A model generated the notes under the pieces. The model made no database searches and had not been told where the DNA came from. It saw only the letters and a list, made by a program, of their open reading frames with translations. DNA of 64,000 bases from Mycolicibacterium arabiense. Lineage in GTDB: Bacteria > Actinomycetota > Actinomycetes > Mycobacteriales > Mycobacteriaceae. The position numbers and the translations under genes were made by a program. This document shows, piece after piece, positions 45,164 to 54,882 of this stretch; positions within the stretch are counted from its first letter, which is position 1; each line of letters starts with the position of its first letter. Where the stretch lies: NCBI RefSeq assembly GCF_010731815.2, contig NZ_AP022593.1, positions 1,116,001-1,180,000 on the forward strand. The letters run 5' to 3'.

Positions 45164-46042
45164 ATGAACTCCGCGTCCCTCGGCGATTTCCTGCGCGCGC
45201 GTCGAGCCAGGCTCGTCCCCGACGACGTGGGCCTGTCGACGTTCGGCGAACGGCGTCGGGTCAGCGGCCTGCGGCGCGAGGAACTCGCTCGACTGGCCGG
45301 GGTGAGCGCGTCGTACTACACCCGCTTGGAGCAGGGTCAGTCCGTCAACGCCTCGGAGGCGGTCCTCGATGCGATCGCCACCGCGTTGCGGCTCGACGAA
45401 CACGAACGGCGCCATCTGCACGACTTGGCTTCCAGCCGTCCGAAGCCCCGGCGGCGGCCCCCCGTCGAGAAGGTCGACGCCGCGACCCGGGACCTGCTGC
45501 GTTCCCTCGTCGACGTGCCCGCGCTCGTCATCGGCCGGCGCACCGACGTGCTCGCATGGAACGACCTGGGGCACGCGCTGCTTGCCGGCCACGTCGAGAG
45601 AGACTCCGTCGATCGGCCTGCGGACCGCCCCAACCTGGCCAGAATGGCATTCCGCGACCCGCATACCCGCGAGCTGTACGTCGACTGGCACCGCAAGGCC
45701 CGCACACTCGTCGGCAACCTGCGACACGTGGCCGGACGTCATCCCGACGACGCGGCACTGGCCGAGTTGATAGGTGAGTTGTCCATGAACAGCCCGGAGT
45801 TCGTGACGATGTGGAGCGACCATCGGGTGCAGCCCTGCGAGGCAGGGTCCTACGAACTTCGGCACCCAACGGTGGGGTCGGTGACCATCACGCAGCAGAA
45901 CCTGGTGCTGGCGCGGTCACCCGAGCAGTCGCTGTGCATGGTGACGACGGCCGCGGGCTCGAGTTCGGCCGACTCCATCGGCCTACTCGCCCGCTCGGTC
46001 CGCGACGCAGGGGCGCAGCGGACGACCGTCGACGCGTCGTAG
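45164..46042 (+). CDS. Helix-turn-helix regulator with MmyB-like ligand domain
   Basis: This 292-residue protein has an N-terminal XRE-type helix-turn-helix (RREELARLAGVSASYYTRLEQG) and a C-terminal MmyB-like ligand-binding domain (RLLWNDLGHAL-type sequence LAWNDLGHALL; NLARMAFRDPHTRELY). Such regulators often control a divergent oxidoreductase or hydrolase gene; here the frameshifted MBL hydrolase and esterase are divergent across 101 bases. The -10-like CATAGT (45152-45157) lies seven bases before the ATG, so the mRNA may be leaderless. A short CCTG-C-CAGG palindrome in the gap (45117-45125) is a possible operator. Confidence 0.88.
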   Translation: MNSASLGDFLRARRARLVPDDVGLSTFGERRRVSGLRREELARLAGVSASYYTRLEQGQSVNASEAVLDAIATALRLDEHERRHLHDLASSRPKPRRRPPVEKVDAATRDLLRSLVDVPALVIGRRTDVLAWNDLGHALLAGHVERDSVDRPADRPNLARMAFRDPHTRELYVDWHRKARTLVGNLRHVAGRHPDDAALAELIGELSMNSPEFVTMWSDHRVQPCEAGSYELRHPTVGSVTITQQNLVLARSPEQSLCMVTTAAGSSSADSIGLLARSVRDAGAQRTTVDAS

Positions 46043-46048
46043 CGCGGC

Positions 46049-46330
46049 TCAACCCGCGCGCGCCGCCAACGCCTTCGCCCGGTCGCGCGCCGACATGGCG
46101 CCCCACACGCCGTACGTCTCCCGCACCGACAGCGCATGCTCGCGGCAGCGGTCCAGCACCGGGCAGTCGAGGCAGATCTGCTTCGCGCGTTCCTCCCTCG
46201 CCCGCAGACCCGTCCGCCCGGAATCCTCGGGGAAGAACACCTCGGGCGGCAGACGGCGGCAGCTCCCCCGGTGCTGCCACTCCCATTCCTCGACCAGCGG
46301 TCGTGGACCCTGCCATTCGCCGTCGTGCAT
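46049..46330 (-). CDS. WhiB-family iron-sulfur transcriptional regulator
   Basis: WhiB proteins bind a redox-sensitive 4Fe-4S cluster and act with sigma factors. The 93-residue product has the four cysteines in the family spacing: RGSC near residue 24, then CLDCPVLDRC (C-x2-C-x5-C), followed by the beta-turn GVWGAMS (usually GVWGG) and a basic tail. The start is ATG 46330; a GTG three codons earlier is possible. I cannot place it among WhiB1-7. It is convergent with the MmyB-type regulator, 6 bases from its stop, and divergent from the flavin monooxygenase gene. Confidence 0.88.
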   Translation of the reverse strand: MHDGEWQGPRPLVEEWEWQHRGSCRRLPPEVFFPEDSGRTGLRAREERAKQICLDCPVLDRCREHALSVRETYGVWGAMSARDRAKALAARAG

Positions 46331-46582
46331 AGTCGTCACCCGCGTCAGTGTCGCGAGCGCGGCGATGGGTAGCCATAGATCGACTCGCCGTGAATCGAGC
46401 CCAGCCACTAAAACGCTGCGCGAGTCGAATTCCGACGTCCGCGGCAATGGCGCCGTTCTGGCTGGTCGGGGCGCATCAGGCAGCCAGCCCGGGCCGCACC
46501 GACGCCGCCGACGCCGCCGCTGTGGAATCAACCAGCCGTCGCCCACCGTTGACTCACGAGACCGCGACCGAAAGCGAGCACC

Positions 46583-47731
46583 GTGTCCACTGCGCCGTTT
46601 CACCTCGCCGTCGCGCTCGACGGCACCGGATGGCACCCCGCGTCGTGGCGTGAGGCCGACGCCAGGCCCCTCGATCTGCTGACCGCCCGATATTGGGCCG
46701 ACCTCGTCGCCGAAGCCGAGCGCGGTCTGCTGGACTTCGTCACGATCGAAGACGGTCTGATCCCGCAGTACGACGATCCGCTGCATGCCGACGACCGCAC
46801 CGACCGCGTCCGCGGCCGACTGGACGCCGTGCTGACCGCGGCCAGGGTGGCCCCGCTGACCCGTCACATCGGCCTCGTCCCGACCGCGATCGTCACGCAC
46901 ACCGAGCCGTTCCACCTGTCGAAGGCCATCGCGACGCTCGACTACGTCAGCAGCGGCCGCGCGGGGGTCCGCGTGCAGGTCACCACCAGCCCCGAAGCGG
47001 CACGGCACTTCGGGCGACGCGAAGCGCCCTCCGGTGCCGACGCGCTCGGAGAAGCGGCCGACTACGTCGAGGTGTTGCGTCGGCTGTGGGACAGCTGGGA
47101 GGACGACGCCGAGATCCGCGACGTCGCAACCGGCCGGTTCATCGACCGAAAGAAGTTGCATTACATCGACTTCGAGGGCGCGACGTTCTCGGTGCGGGGA
47201 CCGTCGATCACGCCGCGGCCGCCACAGGGTCAACCGATCGTGGCCGCCCTCGGCCACGGCGACCCTGCCTACGACCTCGTTGCGGGCAGCGCCGACCTCG
47301 GTTTCGTCACCCCTCGCGACGCCTCGCAGGCACGGGCCATCGTCGACGCCATCACCACCCGCCGGCCGGCGAGTCTCGAACCGGCGCGGGTGTTCGCCGA
47401 CGTCGAGGTGACCCTCGACCGCGACGACGCCGCGGCCCACGCGCGGCGCTCACGCCTCGACGACCGTGCCGGTGACCGACCACCGAGCGATGCCCACTCG
47501 TTCGTGGGCACCCCGGCCGGGCTGGCCGACCTCCTGCAGGACTGGCACGGCGCCGGCCTCTCGGGCTTCCGGTTGCGGCCTGCGACGCTGCCCCACGACT
47601 TGACGCAGATCGTCGACGGACTGGTCCCGCAGCTGCAGCGGCGCGGGCTGTTCCACGAGCAGTACTCGGCGCGCACGCTCCGCGACGCGTTCGCACTCCC
47701 CCGGCCCGTCAACCGCTATGCCGACGCCTGA
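46583..47731 (+). CDS. LLM-class flavin-dependent oxidoreductase
   Basis: This 382-residue protein belongs to the bacterial luciferase-like monooxygenases with a (beta/alpha)8 barrel (LDFVTIEDGLIPQYDDP, RVQVTTSPEAARHFGRRE, FIDRKKLHYIDFEG). It is probably an FMNH2-dependent monooxygenase of the NtaA/SnaA/DszA group, like its downstream neighbour. The GTG at 46583 is preceded by GCGAG. The next gene starts 15 bases after its stop. The pair may degrade an organosulfur compound or a chelator; no flavin reductase or transporter is adjacent. Confidence 0.88.
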   Translation: MSTAPFHLAVALDGTGWHPASWREADARPLDLLTARYWADLVAEAERGLLDFVTIEDGLIPQYDDPLHADDRTDRVRGRLDAVLTAARVAPLTRHIGLVPTAIVTHTEPFHLSKAIATLDYVSSGRAGVRVQVTTSPEAARHFGRREAPSGADALGEAADYVEVLRRLWDSWEDDAEIRDVATGRFIDRKKLHYIDFEGATFSVRGPSITPRPPQGQPIVAALGHGDPAYDLVAGSADLGFVTPRDASQARAIVDAITTRRPASLEPARVFADVEVTLDRDDAAAHARRSRLDDRAGDRPPSDAHSFVGTPAGLADLLQDWHGAGLSGFRLRPATLPHDLTQIVDGLVPQLQRRGLFHEQYSARTLRDAFALPRPVNRYADA

Positions 47732-47746
47732 GCAGCAGGGACATCA

Positions 47747-49114
47747 ATGACCAAGCCCACGAAGCAGATTCACCTCGCCGCCCACTTTCCCGGCGTCAAC
47801 AACACCACCGTGTGGAGTGACCCGGAGTCGGGCAGCCACATCGAGTTCGACTCGTTCGTACGGTTCGCGCAGACCGCAGAACGAGGCAAGTTCGACTTCA
47901 TGTTCCTCGCCGAGGGGCTGCGGCTCCGCGAGCAGGGCGGCGAGATCTACGACCTGGACGTGGTCGGGAGACCGGACACCTTCACCGTGCTCACCGCGCT
48001 CGCCGCCGTCACCGAACGCCTCGGCCTGACCGGAACGATCAACTCCACGTTCAACGAACCGTACGAGGTGGCGCGGCAATTCGCGTCACTGGATCATCTC
48101 TCCGACGGTCGAGCCGCGTGGAACGTCGTCACGTCGTGGGATGCGTTCACCGGCGAGAACTTCCGCCGGGGTGGATTCCTCTCCGAGGATCAGCGGTACG
48201 AACGCGCCGAGAGCTTCCTCGAAGCCGCGCACACGCTGTTCGACTCCTGGCGGGGAGACGAGATCGTCGCCGACAAGGACTCCGGGACCTTTCTGTCCGA
48301 CCCCCATGCAGGCGAATTCAGCTACCAGAGCGACCACTTCGACATCGGCGGCCGGTTCAACGTCCCGCGCAGCCCCCAGGGCAGACCGGTGATCTTCCAA
48401 GCGGGTGACTCCGATCGCGGGCGCGAGTTCGCCGCGTCGACCGCCGACGCGATCTTCTCGCGACACGGCACCCTCGAGCAGGGCCAGGCGTTCTTCGCCG
48501 ACGTCAAGGGACGCCTCGCCAAGTACGGTCGCCGCGACGACGAACTACTGATCCTGCCCGCGGCGACCTTCGTCCTCGGCGACACCGACGCCGAGGCCGC
48601 CGACATCGCGCACGACGTACGGCTGGCACAGGTGTCGCCCGCGACGGCGATCAAGTTCCTCGAGCAACTGTGGAACCGCGACCTGTCCGATCACGACCCC
48701 GACGGTCCGCTGCCGACCGTCGACCCGATGGTCGGTGAAAACACCATCGCCAAGGGCCGTGCCAGCGTCCGCATGCACCGCGACCCCATCGCGGTCGCCA
48801 ATGAGTGGCGCGCGAAGGCCGAGGCCGAGCACCTGACCACCCGGGAGTTGATCATCGAGGTGACGGGCAGGCAGAACTTCATCGGCTCGGCCGCCACCAT
48901 CGCCGAGTCCATGAATCACCTGGTTCAGTCCGACGCGAGCGACGGCTTCATCCTGGTCCCGCACGTGACGCCCGGCGGCCTCGACCCGTTCGTCGACCAG
49001 GTGGTGCCCCTTCTGCAGGAGCGCGGCGTGTTCCGCACCGACTACGCAGGCACCACGTTGCGCGACCATCTCGGCCTCGGTCACCCGGCTCGACGCGTCT
49101 CGAGCGGCGTCTGA
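47747..49114 (+). CDS. NtaA/SnaA/DszA-family FMN-dependent monooxygenase
   Basis: This 455-residue flavin monooxygenase has the family hallmarks KFDFMFLAEGLRLRE, AAWNVVTSWDAFTGENFRRGG, and RSPQGRPVIFQAGDSDRGREFAA. Known relatives oxidise nitrilotriacetate, dibenzothiophene sulfone or pristinamycin, using FMNH2 from a separate reductase. It is co-transcribed with the LLM protein upstream. The real substrate is unknown. Confidence 0.92.
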   Translation: MTKPTKQIHLAAHFPGVNNTTVWSDPESGSHIEFDSFVRFAQTAERGKFDFMFLAEGLRLREQGGEIYDLDVVGRPDTFTVLTALAAVTERLGLTGTINSTFNEPYEVARQFASLDHLSDGRAAWNVVTSWDAFTGENFRRGGFLSEDQRYERAESFLEAAHTLFDSWRGDEIVADKDSGTFLSDPHAGEFSYQSDHFDIGGRFNVPRSPQGRPVIFQAGDSDRGREFAASTADAIFSRHGTLEQGQAFFADVKGRLAKYGRRDDELLILPAATFVLGDTDAEAADIAHDVRLAQVSPATAIKFLEQLWNRDLSDHDPDGPLPTVDPMVGENTIAKGRASVRMHRDPIAVANEWRAKAEAEHLTTRELIIEVTGRQNFIGSAATIAESMNHLVQSDASDGFILVPHVTPGGLDPFVDQVVPLLQERGVFRTDYAGTTLRDHLGLGHPARRVSSGV

Positions 49115-49151
49115 CCGTTTCGGCCAGTCGTCCGGTGGCAATCCAGCTTTC

Positions 49152-49532
49152 ATGATCGGAAGACTTCGCACCGTCGTCGTGGACTGCCCTGACCCTCGCG
49201 CTCTCGCCGACTTCTACGCCGGGCTCATCGGCGGGGAGATCAACGCCACGGAGTCCGAGGACGACTGGGTGGTCCTCAACGAGCCCAGCGGAACTCGGCT
49301 GGCGTTTCAACGCTCACCGGAGCACGAACCGCCGAGCTTCCCCGACCCGCACGCGTCCCAGCAGTTCCACCTCGACGTCCGGGTCGAGGACCCCGACGAG
49401 GCCGAGCAGCAGGCGCTTGCCCTCGGCGCCGCCCGGATCCCGGGCGTCGGAAACGAGATCGACGACCCGTTCCGGGTGTTCCGGGATCCGGCCGGCCACA
49501 CGTTCTGTCTGGTGTGGGGCGTGCAGGACTGA
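49152..49532 (+). CDS. VOC-family (glyoxalase/dioxygenase fold) protein
   Basis: This 126-residue protein has two beta-alpha-beta-beta-beta modules of the VOC fold: VVVDCPDPRALADFYAGLIGGEI and FHLDVRVEDPDEAEQQALALGA, ending FRDPAGHTFCLVW. A His and an acidic residue at metal-ligand positions are suggested by FHLDVRV, but the complete set is not obvious, so metal use is uncertain. It follows the monooxygenase gene by 37 bases. Function unknown. Confidence 0.85.
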   Translation: MIGRLRTVVVDCPDPRALADFYAGLIGGEINATESEDDWVVLNEPSGTRLAFQRSPEHEPPSFPDPHASQQFHLDVRVEDPDEAEQQALALGAARIPGVGNEIDDPFRVFRDPAGHTFCLVWGVQD

Positions 49533-49533
49533 G

Positions 49534-50490
49534 TCAGCCCCGCAGTTGCGGCAGGACGTCGCGCTCCCAACTGCCGAAGAAGCCCTCCAGATCCGGGCCG
49601 ATCTGCTGCACGTAAACCTCGTCGACACCCGCCTCGAGGTACGGCCGGATCTGCTGGGCGTGGGCGTCCGGGTCGGGCCCGCAGGTGACCGATTCGCCTA
49701 CCTTCTCGCGCGGCACCAGGCTCATCGCATCCTCGAAGTCCTTGGGACGCGGCAGGGTCTGGGCGAGCTGACCGGGCAGACTCTCGTTGGCCCAGAGGCG
49801 GTGGGCGGCGTCGAGACCCGCGTCGGGATCGCGGTCCCAGCTGACCTTCGTACCGGCCTGCACGGGCTTGTCACCGCCGCCCGCCTTTCGGAACGTGTTG
49901 ATCAGGTCCGCGTCCGGCATGGTCGTGCAGAAGCCATCGCCGAGGCGGCCCGCGAACTCGGCAGCCTGGGGCCCGAAGCCCGACACGTAGATCGGAACCG
50001 GCTGCTCCGGCAGCGTGTAGATGCGCGCCTCCTGCACCTCGTAGTGCAGGCCGTGGTGGCTGATCTCCTTGCCCTCGTGCAGCTTTCGGATGACGTCGAC
50101 GGCCTCCTCGAGCATCTCCAGCCGCACGCCGACCGACGGCCACGGGTCACCGAGGATGTGCTCGTTGAGGGCCTCACCGGTCCCCACGCCGAGCACGAAC
50201 CGGCCGTCGAGCTGCACGGCGGCGGTCGCGGCGGCCTGCGCGATGATCGCGGGATGGATGCGCACGGTCGGGCACGTGACGCCGGTGGTCACCGGTAGCG
50301 ACGTCGCCTCGGACAACGCACCGATGACGCCCCAGACGAACGGGCTCTGCCCCTGCTCGTCGTTCCATGGATGGAAGTGGTCCGAAATCCACAGCGCCTC
50401 GAAACCGGCCGCTTCGGCTCGCTTCGCTTGGTCGATCAGCTCCTTGGGGCCGAACTGTTCACAGGACAGGAAGTATCCGATCTTCGCCAT
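49534..50490 (-). CDS. F420-dependent LLM-class oxidoreductase (TIGR03557-like)
   Basis: This 318-residue protein closely follows the pattern of F420-dependent glucose-6-phosphate dehydrogenase relatives: MAKIGYFLSCEQFGPKELI, ALWISDHFHPWNDEQGQSPFVW, TTGVTCPTVRIHPA, GVGTGEALNEH. Enzymes of this group use the deazaflavin F420, which mycobacteria make. The ATG at 50490 is supported by the conserved start. It converges with the VOC gene by one base. Substrate unknown. Confidence 0.9.
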   Translation of the reverse strand: MAKIGYFLSCEQFGPKELIDQAKRAEAAGFEALWISDHFHPWNDEQGQSPFVWGVIGALSEATSLPVTTGVTCPTVRIHPAIIAQAAATAAVQLDGRFVLGVGTGEALNEHILGDPWPSVGVRLEMLEEAVDVIRKLHEGKEISHHGLHYEVQEARIYTLPEQPVPIYVSGFGPQAAEFAGRLGDGFCTTMPDADLINTFRKAGGGDKPVQAGTKVSWDRDPDAGLDAAHRLWANESLPGQLAQTLPRPKDFEDAMSLVPREKVGESVTCGPDPDAHAQQIRPYLEAGVDEVYVQQIGPDLEGFFGSWERDVLPQLRG

Positions 50491-50822
50491 GCGCGCGGTC
50501 TACCCCTTCTTCGCAGCGGTAATCCGGCCTGCGGAATGGCGCGGCGAGCGCCTGCGCGCCCCATGCCGCGACGCGCTCGGTTGCCGGCAACACCGGAGAA
50601 TGCTGGTTCCGGCGGGCGACGCGGTACCGTCGCACGAAGGTTGACGACCCAGCCTCGACGCATACGTCACGGTGGCGATCCCCTCCCCGCCGATGCGACT
50701 CGCTCGCATGGACGTTCGTCCCTGGGTTTCACGCTGCGTTCAGGGTCCGACGGTACGACCGTCGCGACCCACGCAACAATCATGCCGCCGGTGCACGGTC
50801 GCCGGGCATATCGAGGACCGTG
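50491..50822. other. Divergent intergenic region F420 oxidoreductase / acyl-AMP ligase
   Basis: About 330 bases with no protein-like reading frame. It must contain the promoters of both flanking genes. I looked for a SigF-type promoter before the ligase; GTTT (50724-50727) and GGGTC (50741-50745) are only 13 bases apart and do not fit. Confidence 0.5.
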
Positions 50823-52457
50823 GTGAGCAGTTTCACCGAGACCATGTTCAACAACGCCCGCAACAGCACGAATGGGATGGTTACGGGCGAGCCCGATGAA
50901 CCGGTGCGGCACACCTGGATTCAGGTGCACGAGCGCGCCCGCCGCATCGCCGGTGGCCTTGCTGCCGCGGGTGTCGGGCGCGGCAGTGCCCTCGCCGTCC
51001 TGGCCGGTGCACCCGTCGAGATCGCGCCGACGGCCCAAGGCATCTGGATGCGCGGTGCGAGCCTTACGATGCTGCACCAGCCGACACCCCGCACCGATCT
51101 CGTCCGGTGGGCCGAGGAGACCATGGCGGTCATCGACATGATCGACGCCGCCGCGGTGATCGTCTCGGATCTGTTCATGCCCGCGGCTCCGCTGCTCGCC
51201 GGGCAGGGCATCACCGTGCTGACGATCGCCGACCTGCTGGGCCACGACCCGGTCGATCCACTTCCCACCGGTGACGACGACATCGCGCTGATGCAGCTGA
51301 CCTCGGGATCGACCGGATCTCCCAAGGCGGTGCAGATCACCCATGCCAACGTGGTCGCCAACGCCGAGGCGATGATCGTCGGCTGCGACTTCGACATCGA
51401 CACCGACGTGATCGTCAGCTGGCTGCCGTGTTTTCACGACATGGGCATGACCGGGTATCTGACCGTGCCGATGTACTACGGCGCCGAGCTGGTCAAGGTC
51501 ACTCCGATGGACTTCCTGCGCGACACGCTGTTGTGGGCCAAGCTCATTCACCGGTACCGGGGCACGATGACCGCTGCGCCCAACTTCGCCTACAACCTGT
51601 TCGCCAAGCGTCTGCGCAGGCAGGCCATCCCCGGCGAGTACGACCTGTCGTCGCTGCGCTGGGCGCTCTCCGGCGCAGAACAGGTCGACCCGCTCGACGT
51701 CGAGGATCTCTGCGACGCCGGCGCACCATTCGGTCTTCGGCCCGAAGCGATCATCCCTGCGTACGGGATGGCCGAGACCACGGTGGCGGTGTCGTTCTCC
51801 GAGTGCGGCGGCGGCATGGTCGTCGAGGAGGTCGACGCCGACCTGCTGGCGGTGCTGCACCGCGCGGTTCCAGCCACCAAGGGCCACACGCGGCGCCTGG
51901 TATCCCTCGGCAAGCCGCTGAAGGGCATCGAGGTGCGCATCGTCGACGAGGAGGATGCCGTCGTGTCGGCACGTGGGGTCGGCGTCATCGAGGTGCGGGG
52001 AGCCCCCGTCACCAAGGGCTACACGACCGTCGCGGGCTTCATCGGCGCCCAGAACGAGCAGGGCTGGTACGACACGGGCGACCTCGGCTACCTGACCGAG
52101 GACGGCGAGATCGTGGTCTGCGGCCGGCTCAAGGACGTCATCATCATGGCCGGCAAGAACATCTATCCGACCGACATCGAGCGCGCGGCAGTCCGCGTCG
52201 ACGGTGTCCGCCCCGGGTGTGCCGTTGCCGTGCGCCTCAACGCCGGGCACAAGAGGGAGACGTTCGCCGTCGCCGTCGAGTCCGCCGCGTTCGACGACCA
52301 CGACGAGGTCAGGCGCATCGAGCGCGAGGTCGCCCACCAGGTCTTCGCCGAGGTCGACGTGCGTCCACGCAACGTCGTGGTGCTCGAACCGGGCACCATC
52401 CCGAAGACCCCGTCGGGCAAGCTGCGCAGGGCACACGCGCTGTCGCTCGTCGACTGA
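50823..52457 (+). CDS. Fatty acyl-AMP ligase (FadD-family, FAAL-like)
   Basis: This enzyme activates a fatty acid to its adenylate for transfer to a carrier protein or CoA. The 544-residue product shows the adenylation motifs [19 protein letters not shown], the FAAL hallmark [37 protein letters not shown] and [16 protein letters not shown], and ends with the catalytic Lys in [10 protein letters not shown]. Two adjacent GTG codons open the frame (50820, 50823); GAGG six bases before 50823 favours the second. No PKS gene is adjacent. A GAF-ANTAR gene follows after 96 bases but has its own promoter-like site. Confidence 0.9.
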   Translation: MSSFTETMFNNARNSTNGMVTGEPDEPVRHTWIQVHERARRIAGGLAAAGVGRGSALAVLAGAPVEIAPTAQGIWMRGASLTMLHQPTPRTDLVRWAEETMAVIDMIDAAAVIVSDLFMPAAPLLAGQGITVLTIADLLGHDPVDPLPTGDDDIALMQLTSGSTGSPKAVQITHANVVANAEAMIVGCDFDIDTDVIVSWLPCFHDMGMTGYLTVPMYYGAELVKVTPMDFLRDTLLWAKLIHRYRGTMTAAPNFAYNLFAKRLRRQAIPGEYDLSSLRWALSGAEQVDPLDVEDLCDAGAPFGLRPEAIIPAYGMAETTVAVSFSECGGGMVVEEVDADLLAVLHRAVPATKGHTRRLVSLGKPLKGIEVRIVDEEDAVVSARGVGVIEVRGAPVTKGYTTVAGFIGAQNEQGWYDTGDLGYLTEDGEIVVCGRLKDVIIMAGKNIYPTDIERAAVRVDGVRPGCAVAVRLNAGHKRETFAVAVESAAFDDHDEVRRIEREVAHQVFAEVDVRPRNVVVLEPGTIPKTPSGKLRRAHALSLVD

Positions 52458-52468
52458 CGTCCGACGCT

Positions 52469-52493
52469 GATTGTCGGACTGCCCTGGCGGGTA
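52469..52493 (+). promoter_or_regulatory. SigF-like promoter of the first GAF-ANTAR gene
   Basis: GATT (52469-52472), a 16-base spacer and GGGTA (52489-52493) match the mycobacterial SigF pattern GTTT-N15-17-GGGTA at eight of nine positions. Transcription would start near 52500, about 54 bases before the TTG start codon. Confidence 0.5.
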
Positions 52494-52553
52494 TCTTTCC
52501 CCCAGCACACGCCCGCATCACCGCCTACCGTCGCGAGGCGGGAGGAGGTTCGA

Positions 52554-53360
52554 TTGGCCGACTACGACACCCAACCAGGCCGCGACGCACCCGTCGACGA
52601 AGCCATGACCCAGGAACGCCTCGACGCCGACGAGGTCGACCTACGGGACGGCCTGGCGGGCGTTTCGGCGATGGTGGCCGGTGCGCTCGGCGCAGGCGAC
52701 ACACTCGACGCCGTGGCGAAGTTCGCCGCCCGTGCGATCCCGAACGTCGACGGTGCGGGCATCGCGCTGGTCGAGGAGCACGCGGGAAGTGGCGTGCGGA
52801 GCACCTCCGCGACGGCGGACTTCGTCACCGACATCGACGCCGTCCAGTACGACCAGTTCCACGAGGGACCGTGTCTTACCGCGATGGAGTCCGGGCGTCC
52901 GAGCGTGAGCGGTTCGCTCGGATGCGACGAACGCTGGCCACGCTTCGGCGGTCGCGTCGCGCGGATGGGTGTGCACTCCGCGCTGTCGCTACCCCTGGTC
53001 GTGGGCGACCGGGTCATCGGCGCGATCAACGCCTATGCGCGACGGCGCGCTGTCTTCGCCGATCATGCCGTCGAGCTGGGGTCACTGTTCGCCGGACCGG
53101 CAGCCGTCGCCATCCACAATGCGCGACTGCTGTCGGACGCGCGGGATCGCACGACCCGTCTGCAACGCGCGCTGGACAGTCGCGCGATCATCGACCAGGC
53201 CATCGGCATCATCCGTAGCCGGACCGGAGCCGACGGCGACGAGGCGTTCGCGCGCCTGGTCCACATCAGTCAGGCAGAGAACGTCAAGTTGCACGTCGTG
53301 TCGCAACGCCTGGTGGACGAAGCGGTGCGCCGGGCGCGGATCCGCCACCAGGCGTCGTGA
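52554..53360 (+). CDS. GAF-ANTAR domain regulatory protein 1
   Basis: This 268-residue protein has a GAF sensor domain (residues about 45-185; DGAGIALVEEH, HEGPCLTAMESGRPSV, SLPLVVGDRVIGAINAYARR) followed by an ANTAR RNA-binding domain (LDSRAIIDQAIGIIRSR, AFARLVHISQ). ANTAR proteins bind paired hairpins in mRNA and act as antiterminators. It begins with TTG at 52554, with a very strong ribosome site GGAGGAGG five bases before it. It is one of three such genes here and converges on the other two (stops 4 bases apart). Confidence 0.9.
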   Translation: MADYDTQPGRDAPVDEAMTQERLDADEVDLRDGLAGVSAMVAGALGAGDTLDAVAKFAARAIPNVDGAGIALVEEHAGSGVRSTSATADFVTDIDAVQYDQFHEGPCLTAMESGRPSVSGSLGCDERWPRFGGRVARMGVHSALSLPLVVGDRVIGAINAYARRRAVFADHAVELGSLFAGPAAVAIHNARLLSDARDRTTRLQRALDSRAIIDQAIGIIRSRTGADGDEAFARLVHISQAENVKLHVVSQRLVDEAVRRARIRHQAS

Positions 53361-53363
53361 CGC

Positions 53364-54119
53364 TCAGCGCGCCGTCATCGCGGTGAGCTCGCTGAGCAGC
53401 GCTGGACGGCCGTCACGGTCGCGCATCAACGTCTCCGCAACGTCGCTGAGGTGTTGGCCATGCTCACGCGCGTAACTGCGCAGCAGGGTGAACGCCTCCT
53501 CGACGGATACGTTCAGCGTCTCCCGGAGGAACCCCTTGGCCTGTTCCACGACGATGCGGCGGTTCAACGCCGCCTGCAGCGGTGGCCCCACCGTGGCGGG
53601 CGTCGGCGCGCGCTCCTGCAGCACCGCGACGCACGCCACGTGCGCGAGCGTCCTGGCCACCAGGAGATCGGCGTTGTTCAGCCGCCCCGACCGGTCACCG
53701 AACAATCCCAGCGCTCCCAGCACCATGCCTGCGGCCCGCATGGGGATCGCGCGCCCCGAGGCGAAGCCCGCCTCCAGCGCAACGGCGGTGAACCGGGGCC
53801 ACCTGTCCCCCGTCGAGGCGAGGTCTTCGACCGACACCGGCTGGCCGCTTCGGTAGCAGTCCACGCACGGACCCTGCTCCGCCTGCAGCTGAAACAACTC
53901 GAGTTCCCGGGCCGCCTCCGACGTGGCCGCCACCAACCGCAGTCGCCCCCTCGGGTCGGCGAGCAGGACTCCCGCAGCCGTGACGTCGAGCAGCTCGGAA
54001 CACCGCTCGGTGAGACCGGTCAGTAGGTCGACGACGTCGAAGTCGTCGAGCAGGCTGTCGACGAGCGTGACGACGGCGGCGAGCACCTCGATCTCGCGGG
54101 AGGGTTCAGTCATCTTCAT
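53364..54119 (-). CDS. GAF-ANTAR domain regulatory protein 2
   Basis: This 251-residue protein has a GAF domain (LDVTAAGVLLADPRGRLRLVAATS in parts; QGPCVDCYRSGQPVSVEDL; GAIPMRAAGMVLGALGLFG-type sequence) and a C-terminal ANTAR domain (NRRIVVEQAKGFLRETLNV, EEAFTLLRSYAREHG). The Cys pair in GPCVDCYRSGQ is typical of mycobacterial GAF-ANTAR proteins. Its ATG (54119, or 54113 two codons later) overlaps the end of the third gene by 14 bases, so the two are translated together. Confidence 0.9.
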   Translation of the reverse strand: MKMTEPSREIEVLAAVVTLVDSLLDDFDVVDLLTGLTERCSELLDVTAAGVLLADPRGRLRLVAATSEAARELELFQLQAEQGPCVDCYRSGQPVSVEDLASTGDRWPRFTAVALEAGFASGRAIPMRAAGMVLGALGLFGDRSGRLNNADLLVARTLAHVACVAVLQERAPTPATVGPPLQAALNRRIVVEQAKGFLRETLNVSVEEAFTLLRSYAREHGQHLSDVAETLMRDRDGRPALLSELTAMTAR

Positions 54120-54882
54120 CTACCGTTCGGTCGGCTTCGAATCGCAATCGGCGGTCGAGGACGTCGCGCGCCACGTCGGTGGTTCCCCTTCCTGCGGCGT
54201 AGGCGTGAGCCCGCAGGCGTACCAACGCCTCAGTCGGCTCGACACCGAGTTGGGCCACCAGCATGCCCGTCGCCTGACTCACCTCCACGCGGCTCAGCGC
54301 GTTGAGTTCGGCCCAGGCATCGGTAGAGGGGTCGGTCGCGGCGGCCACCAGGGTGCTGTCCATCAGATCCAGCATGGGAAGGGCCGCCATCTCACCGGCC
54401 AGCATCGCCCCTGCGAGCTGTGTTTCGCTCAGGTGGCCGGGGTCGGAACGGAACAGGTCGAGCGCTCCCACGTACTCGCCGGCGATCACGACGGGCATCG
54501 CAAACACGCCGCGGATGCTCAGCTCGACCATGGCCGGGCCGTACAGCGGCCAACGCACCTCGCGTCGGTCGGCCAGGTCCGTCGCCAGCACGGGCCGCCG
54601 ATCGGTGACGGAGTCGAGGCACGGCCCCTCGCCGATCGTGAACTGCACTTCGTCGTAGTCGCGCGCCGGACCGCCGCTGTGGCCCAGCGTCCCGACGTTG
54701 GACCCGTCGAACACCAGGGATATGGCAGCCGCGTCGACGTCGAACAATTCCACGCATGCTTGGCACAGGCGGTTCGCGGCGGTCTCGCCGCGCCGACCGT
54801 CGATGGAGGCGCTGAGTTGCTCGCGGAAGGCCACATTCAGCCGAACGGGAGGCGTACGTCTGGTGGGGCGCCGGTGCGGCAC
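54106..54882 (-). CDS. GAF-ANTAR domain regulatory protein 3
   Basis: This 258-residue protein has the same layout: a GAF domain (FDVDAAAISLVFDGSN, GEGPCLDSVTDRRPVL, PVVIAGEYVGALDLFRSD) and an ANTAR domain (LSRVEVSQATGMLVAQLGV, EALVRLRAHAYAAGRG). Its sequence differs clearly from protein 2, so the pair is an old duplication rather than a recent one. The longest start is GTG 54882; the first 15 residues are basic and not conserved-looking, so an internal start near residue 18 is possible. Confidence 0.88.
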   Translation of the reverse strand: MPHRRPTRRTPPVRLNVAFREQLSASIDGRRGETAANRLCQACVELFDVDAAAISLVFDGSNVGTLGHSGGPARDYDEVQFTIGEGPCLDSVTDRRPVLATDLADRREVRWPLYGPAMVELSIRGVFAMPVVIAGEYVGALDLFRSDPGHLSETQLAGAMLAGEMAALPMLDLMDSTLVAAATDPSTDAWAELNALSRVEVSQATGMLVAQLGVEPTEALVRLRAHAYAAGRGTTDVARDVLDRRLRFEADRTVDEDD

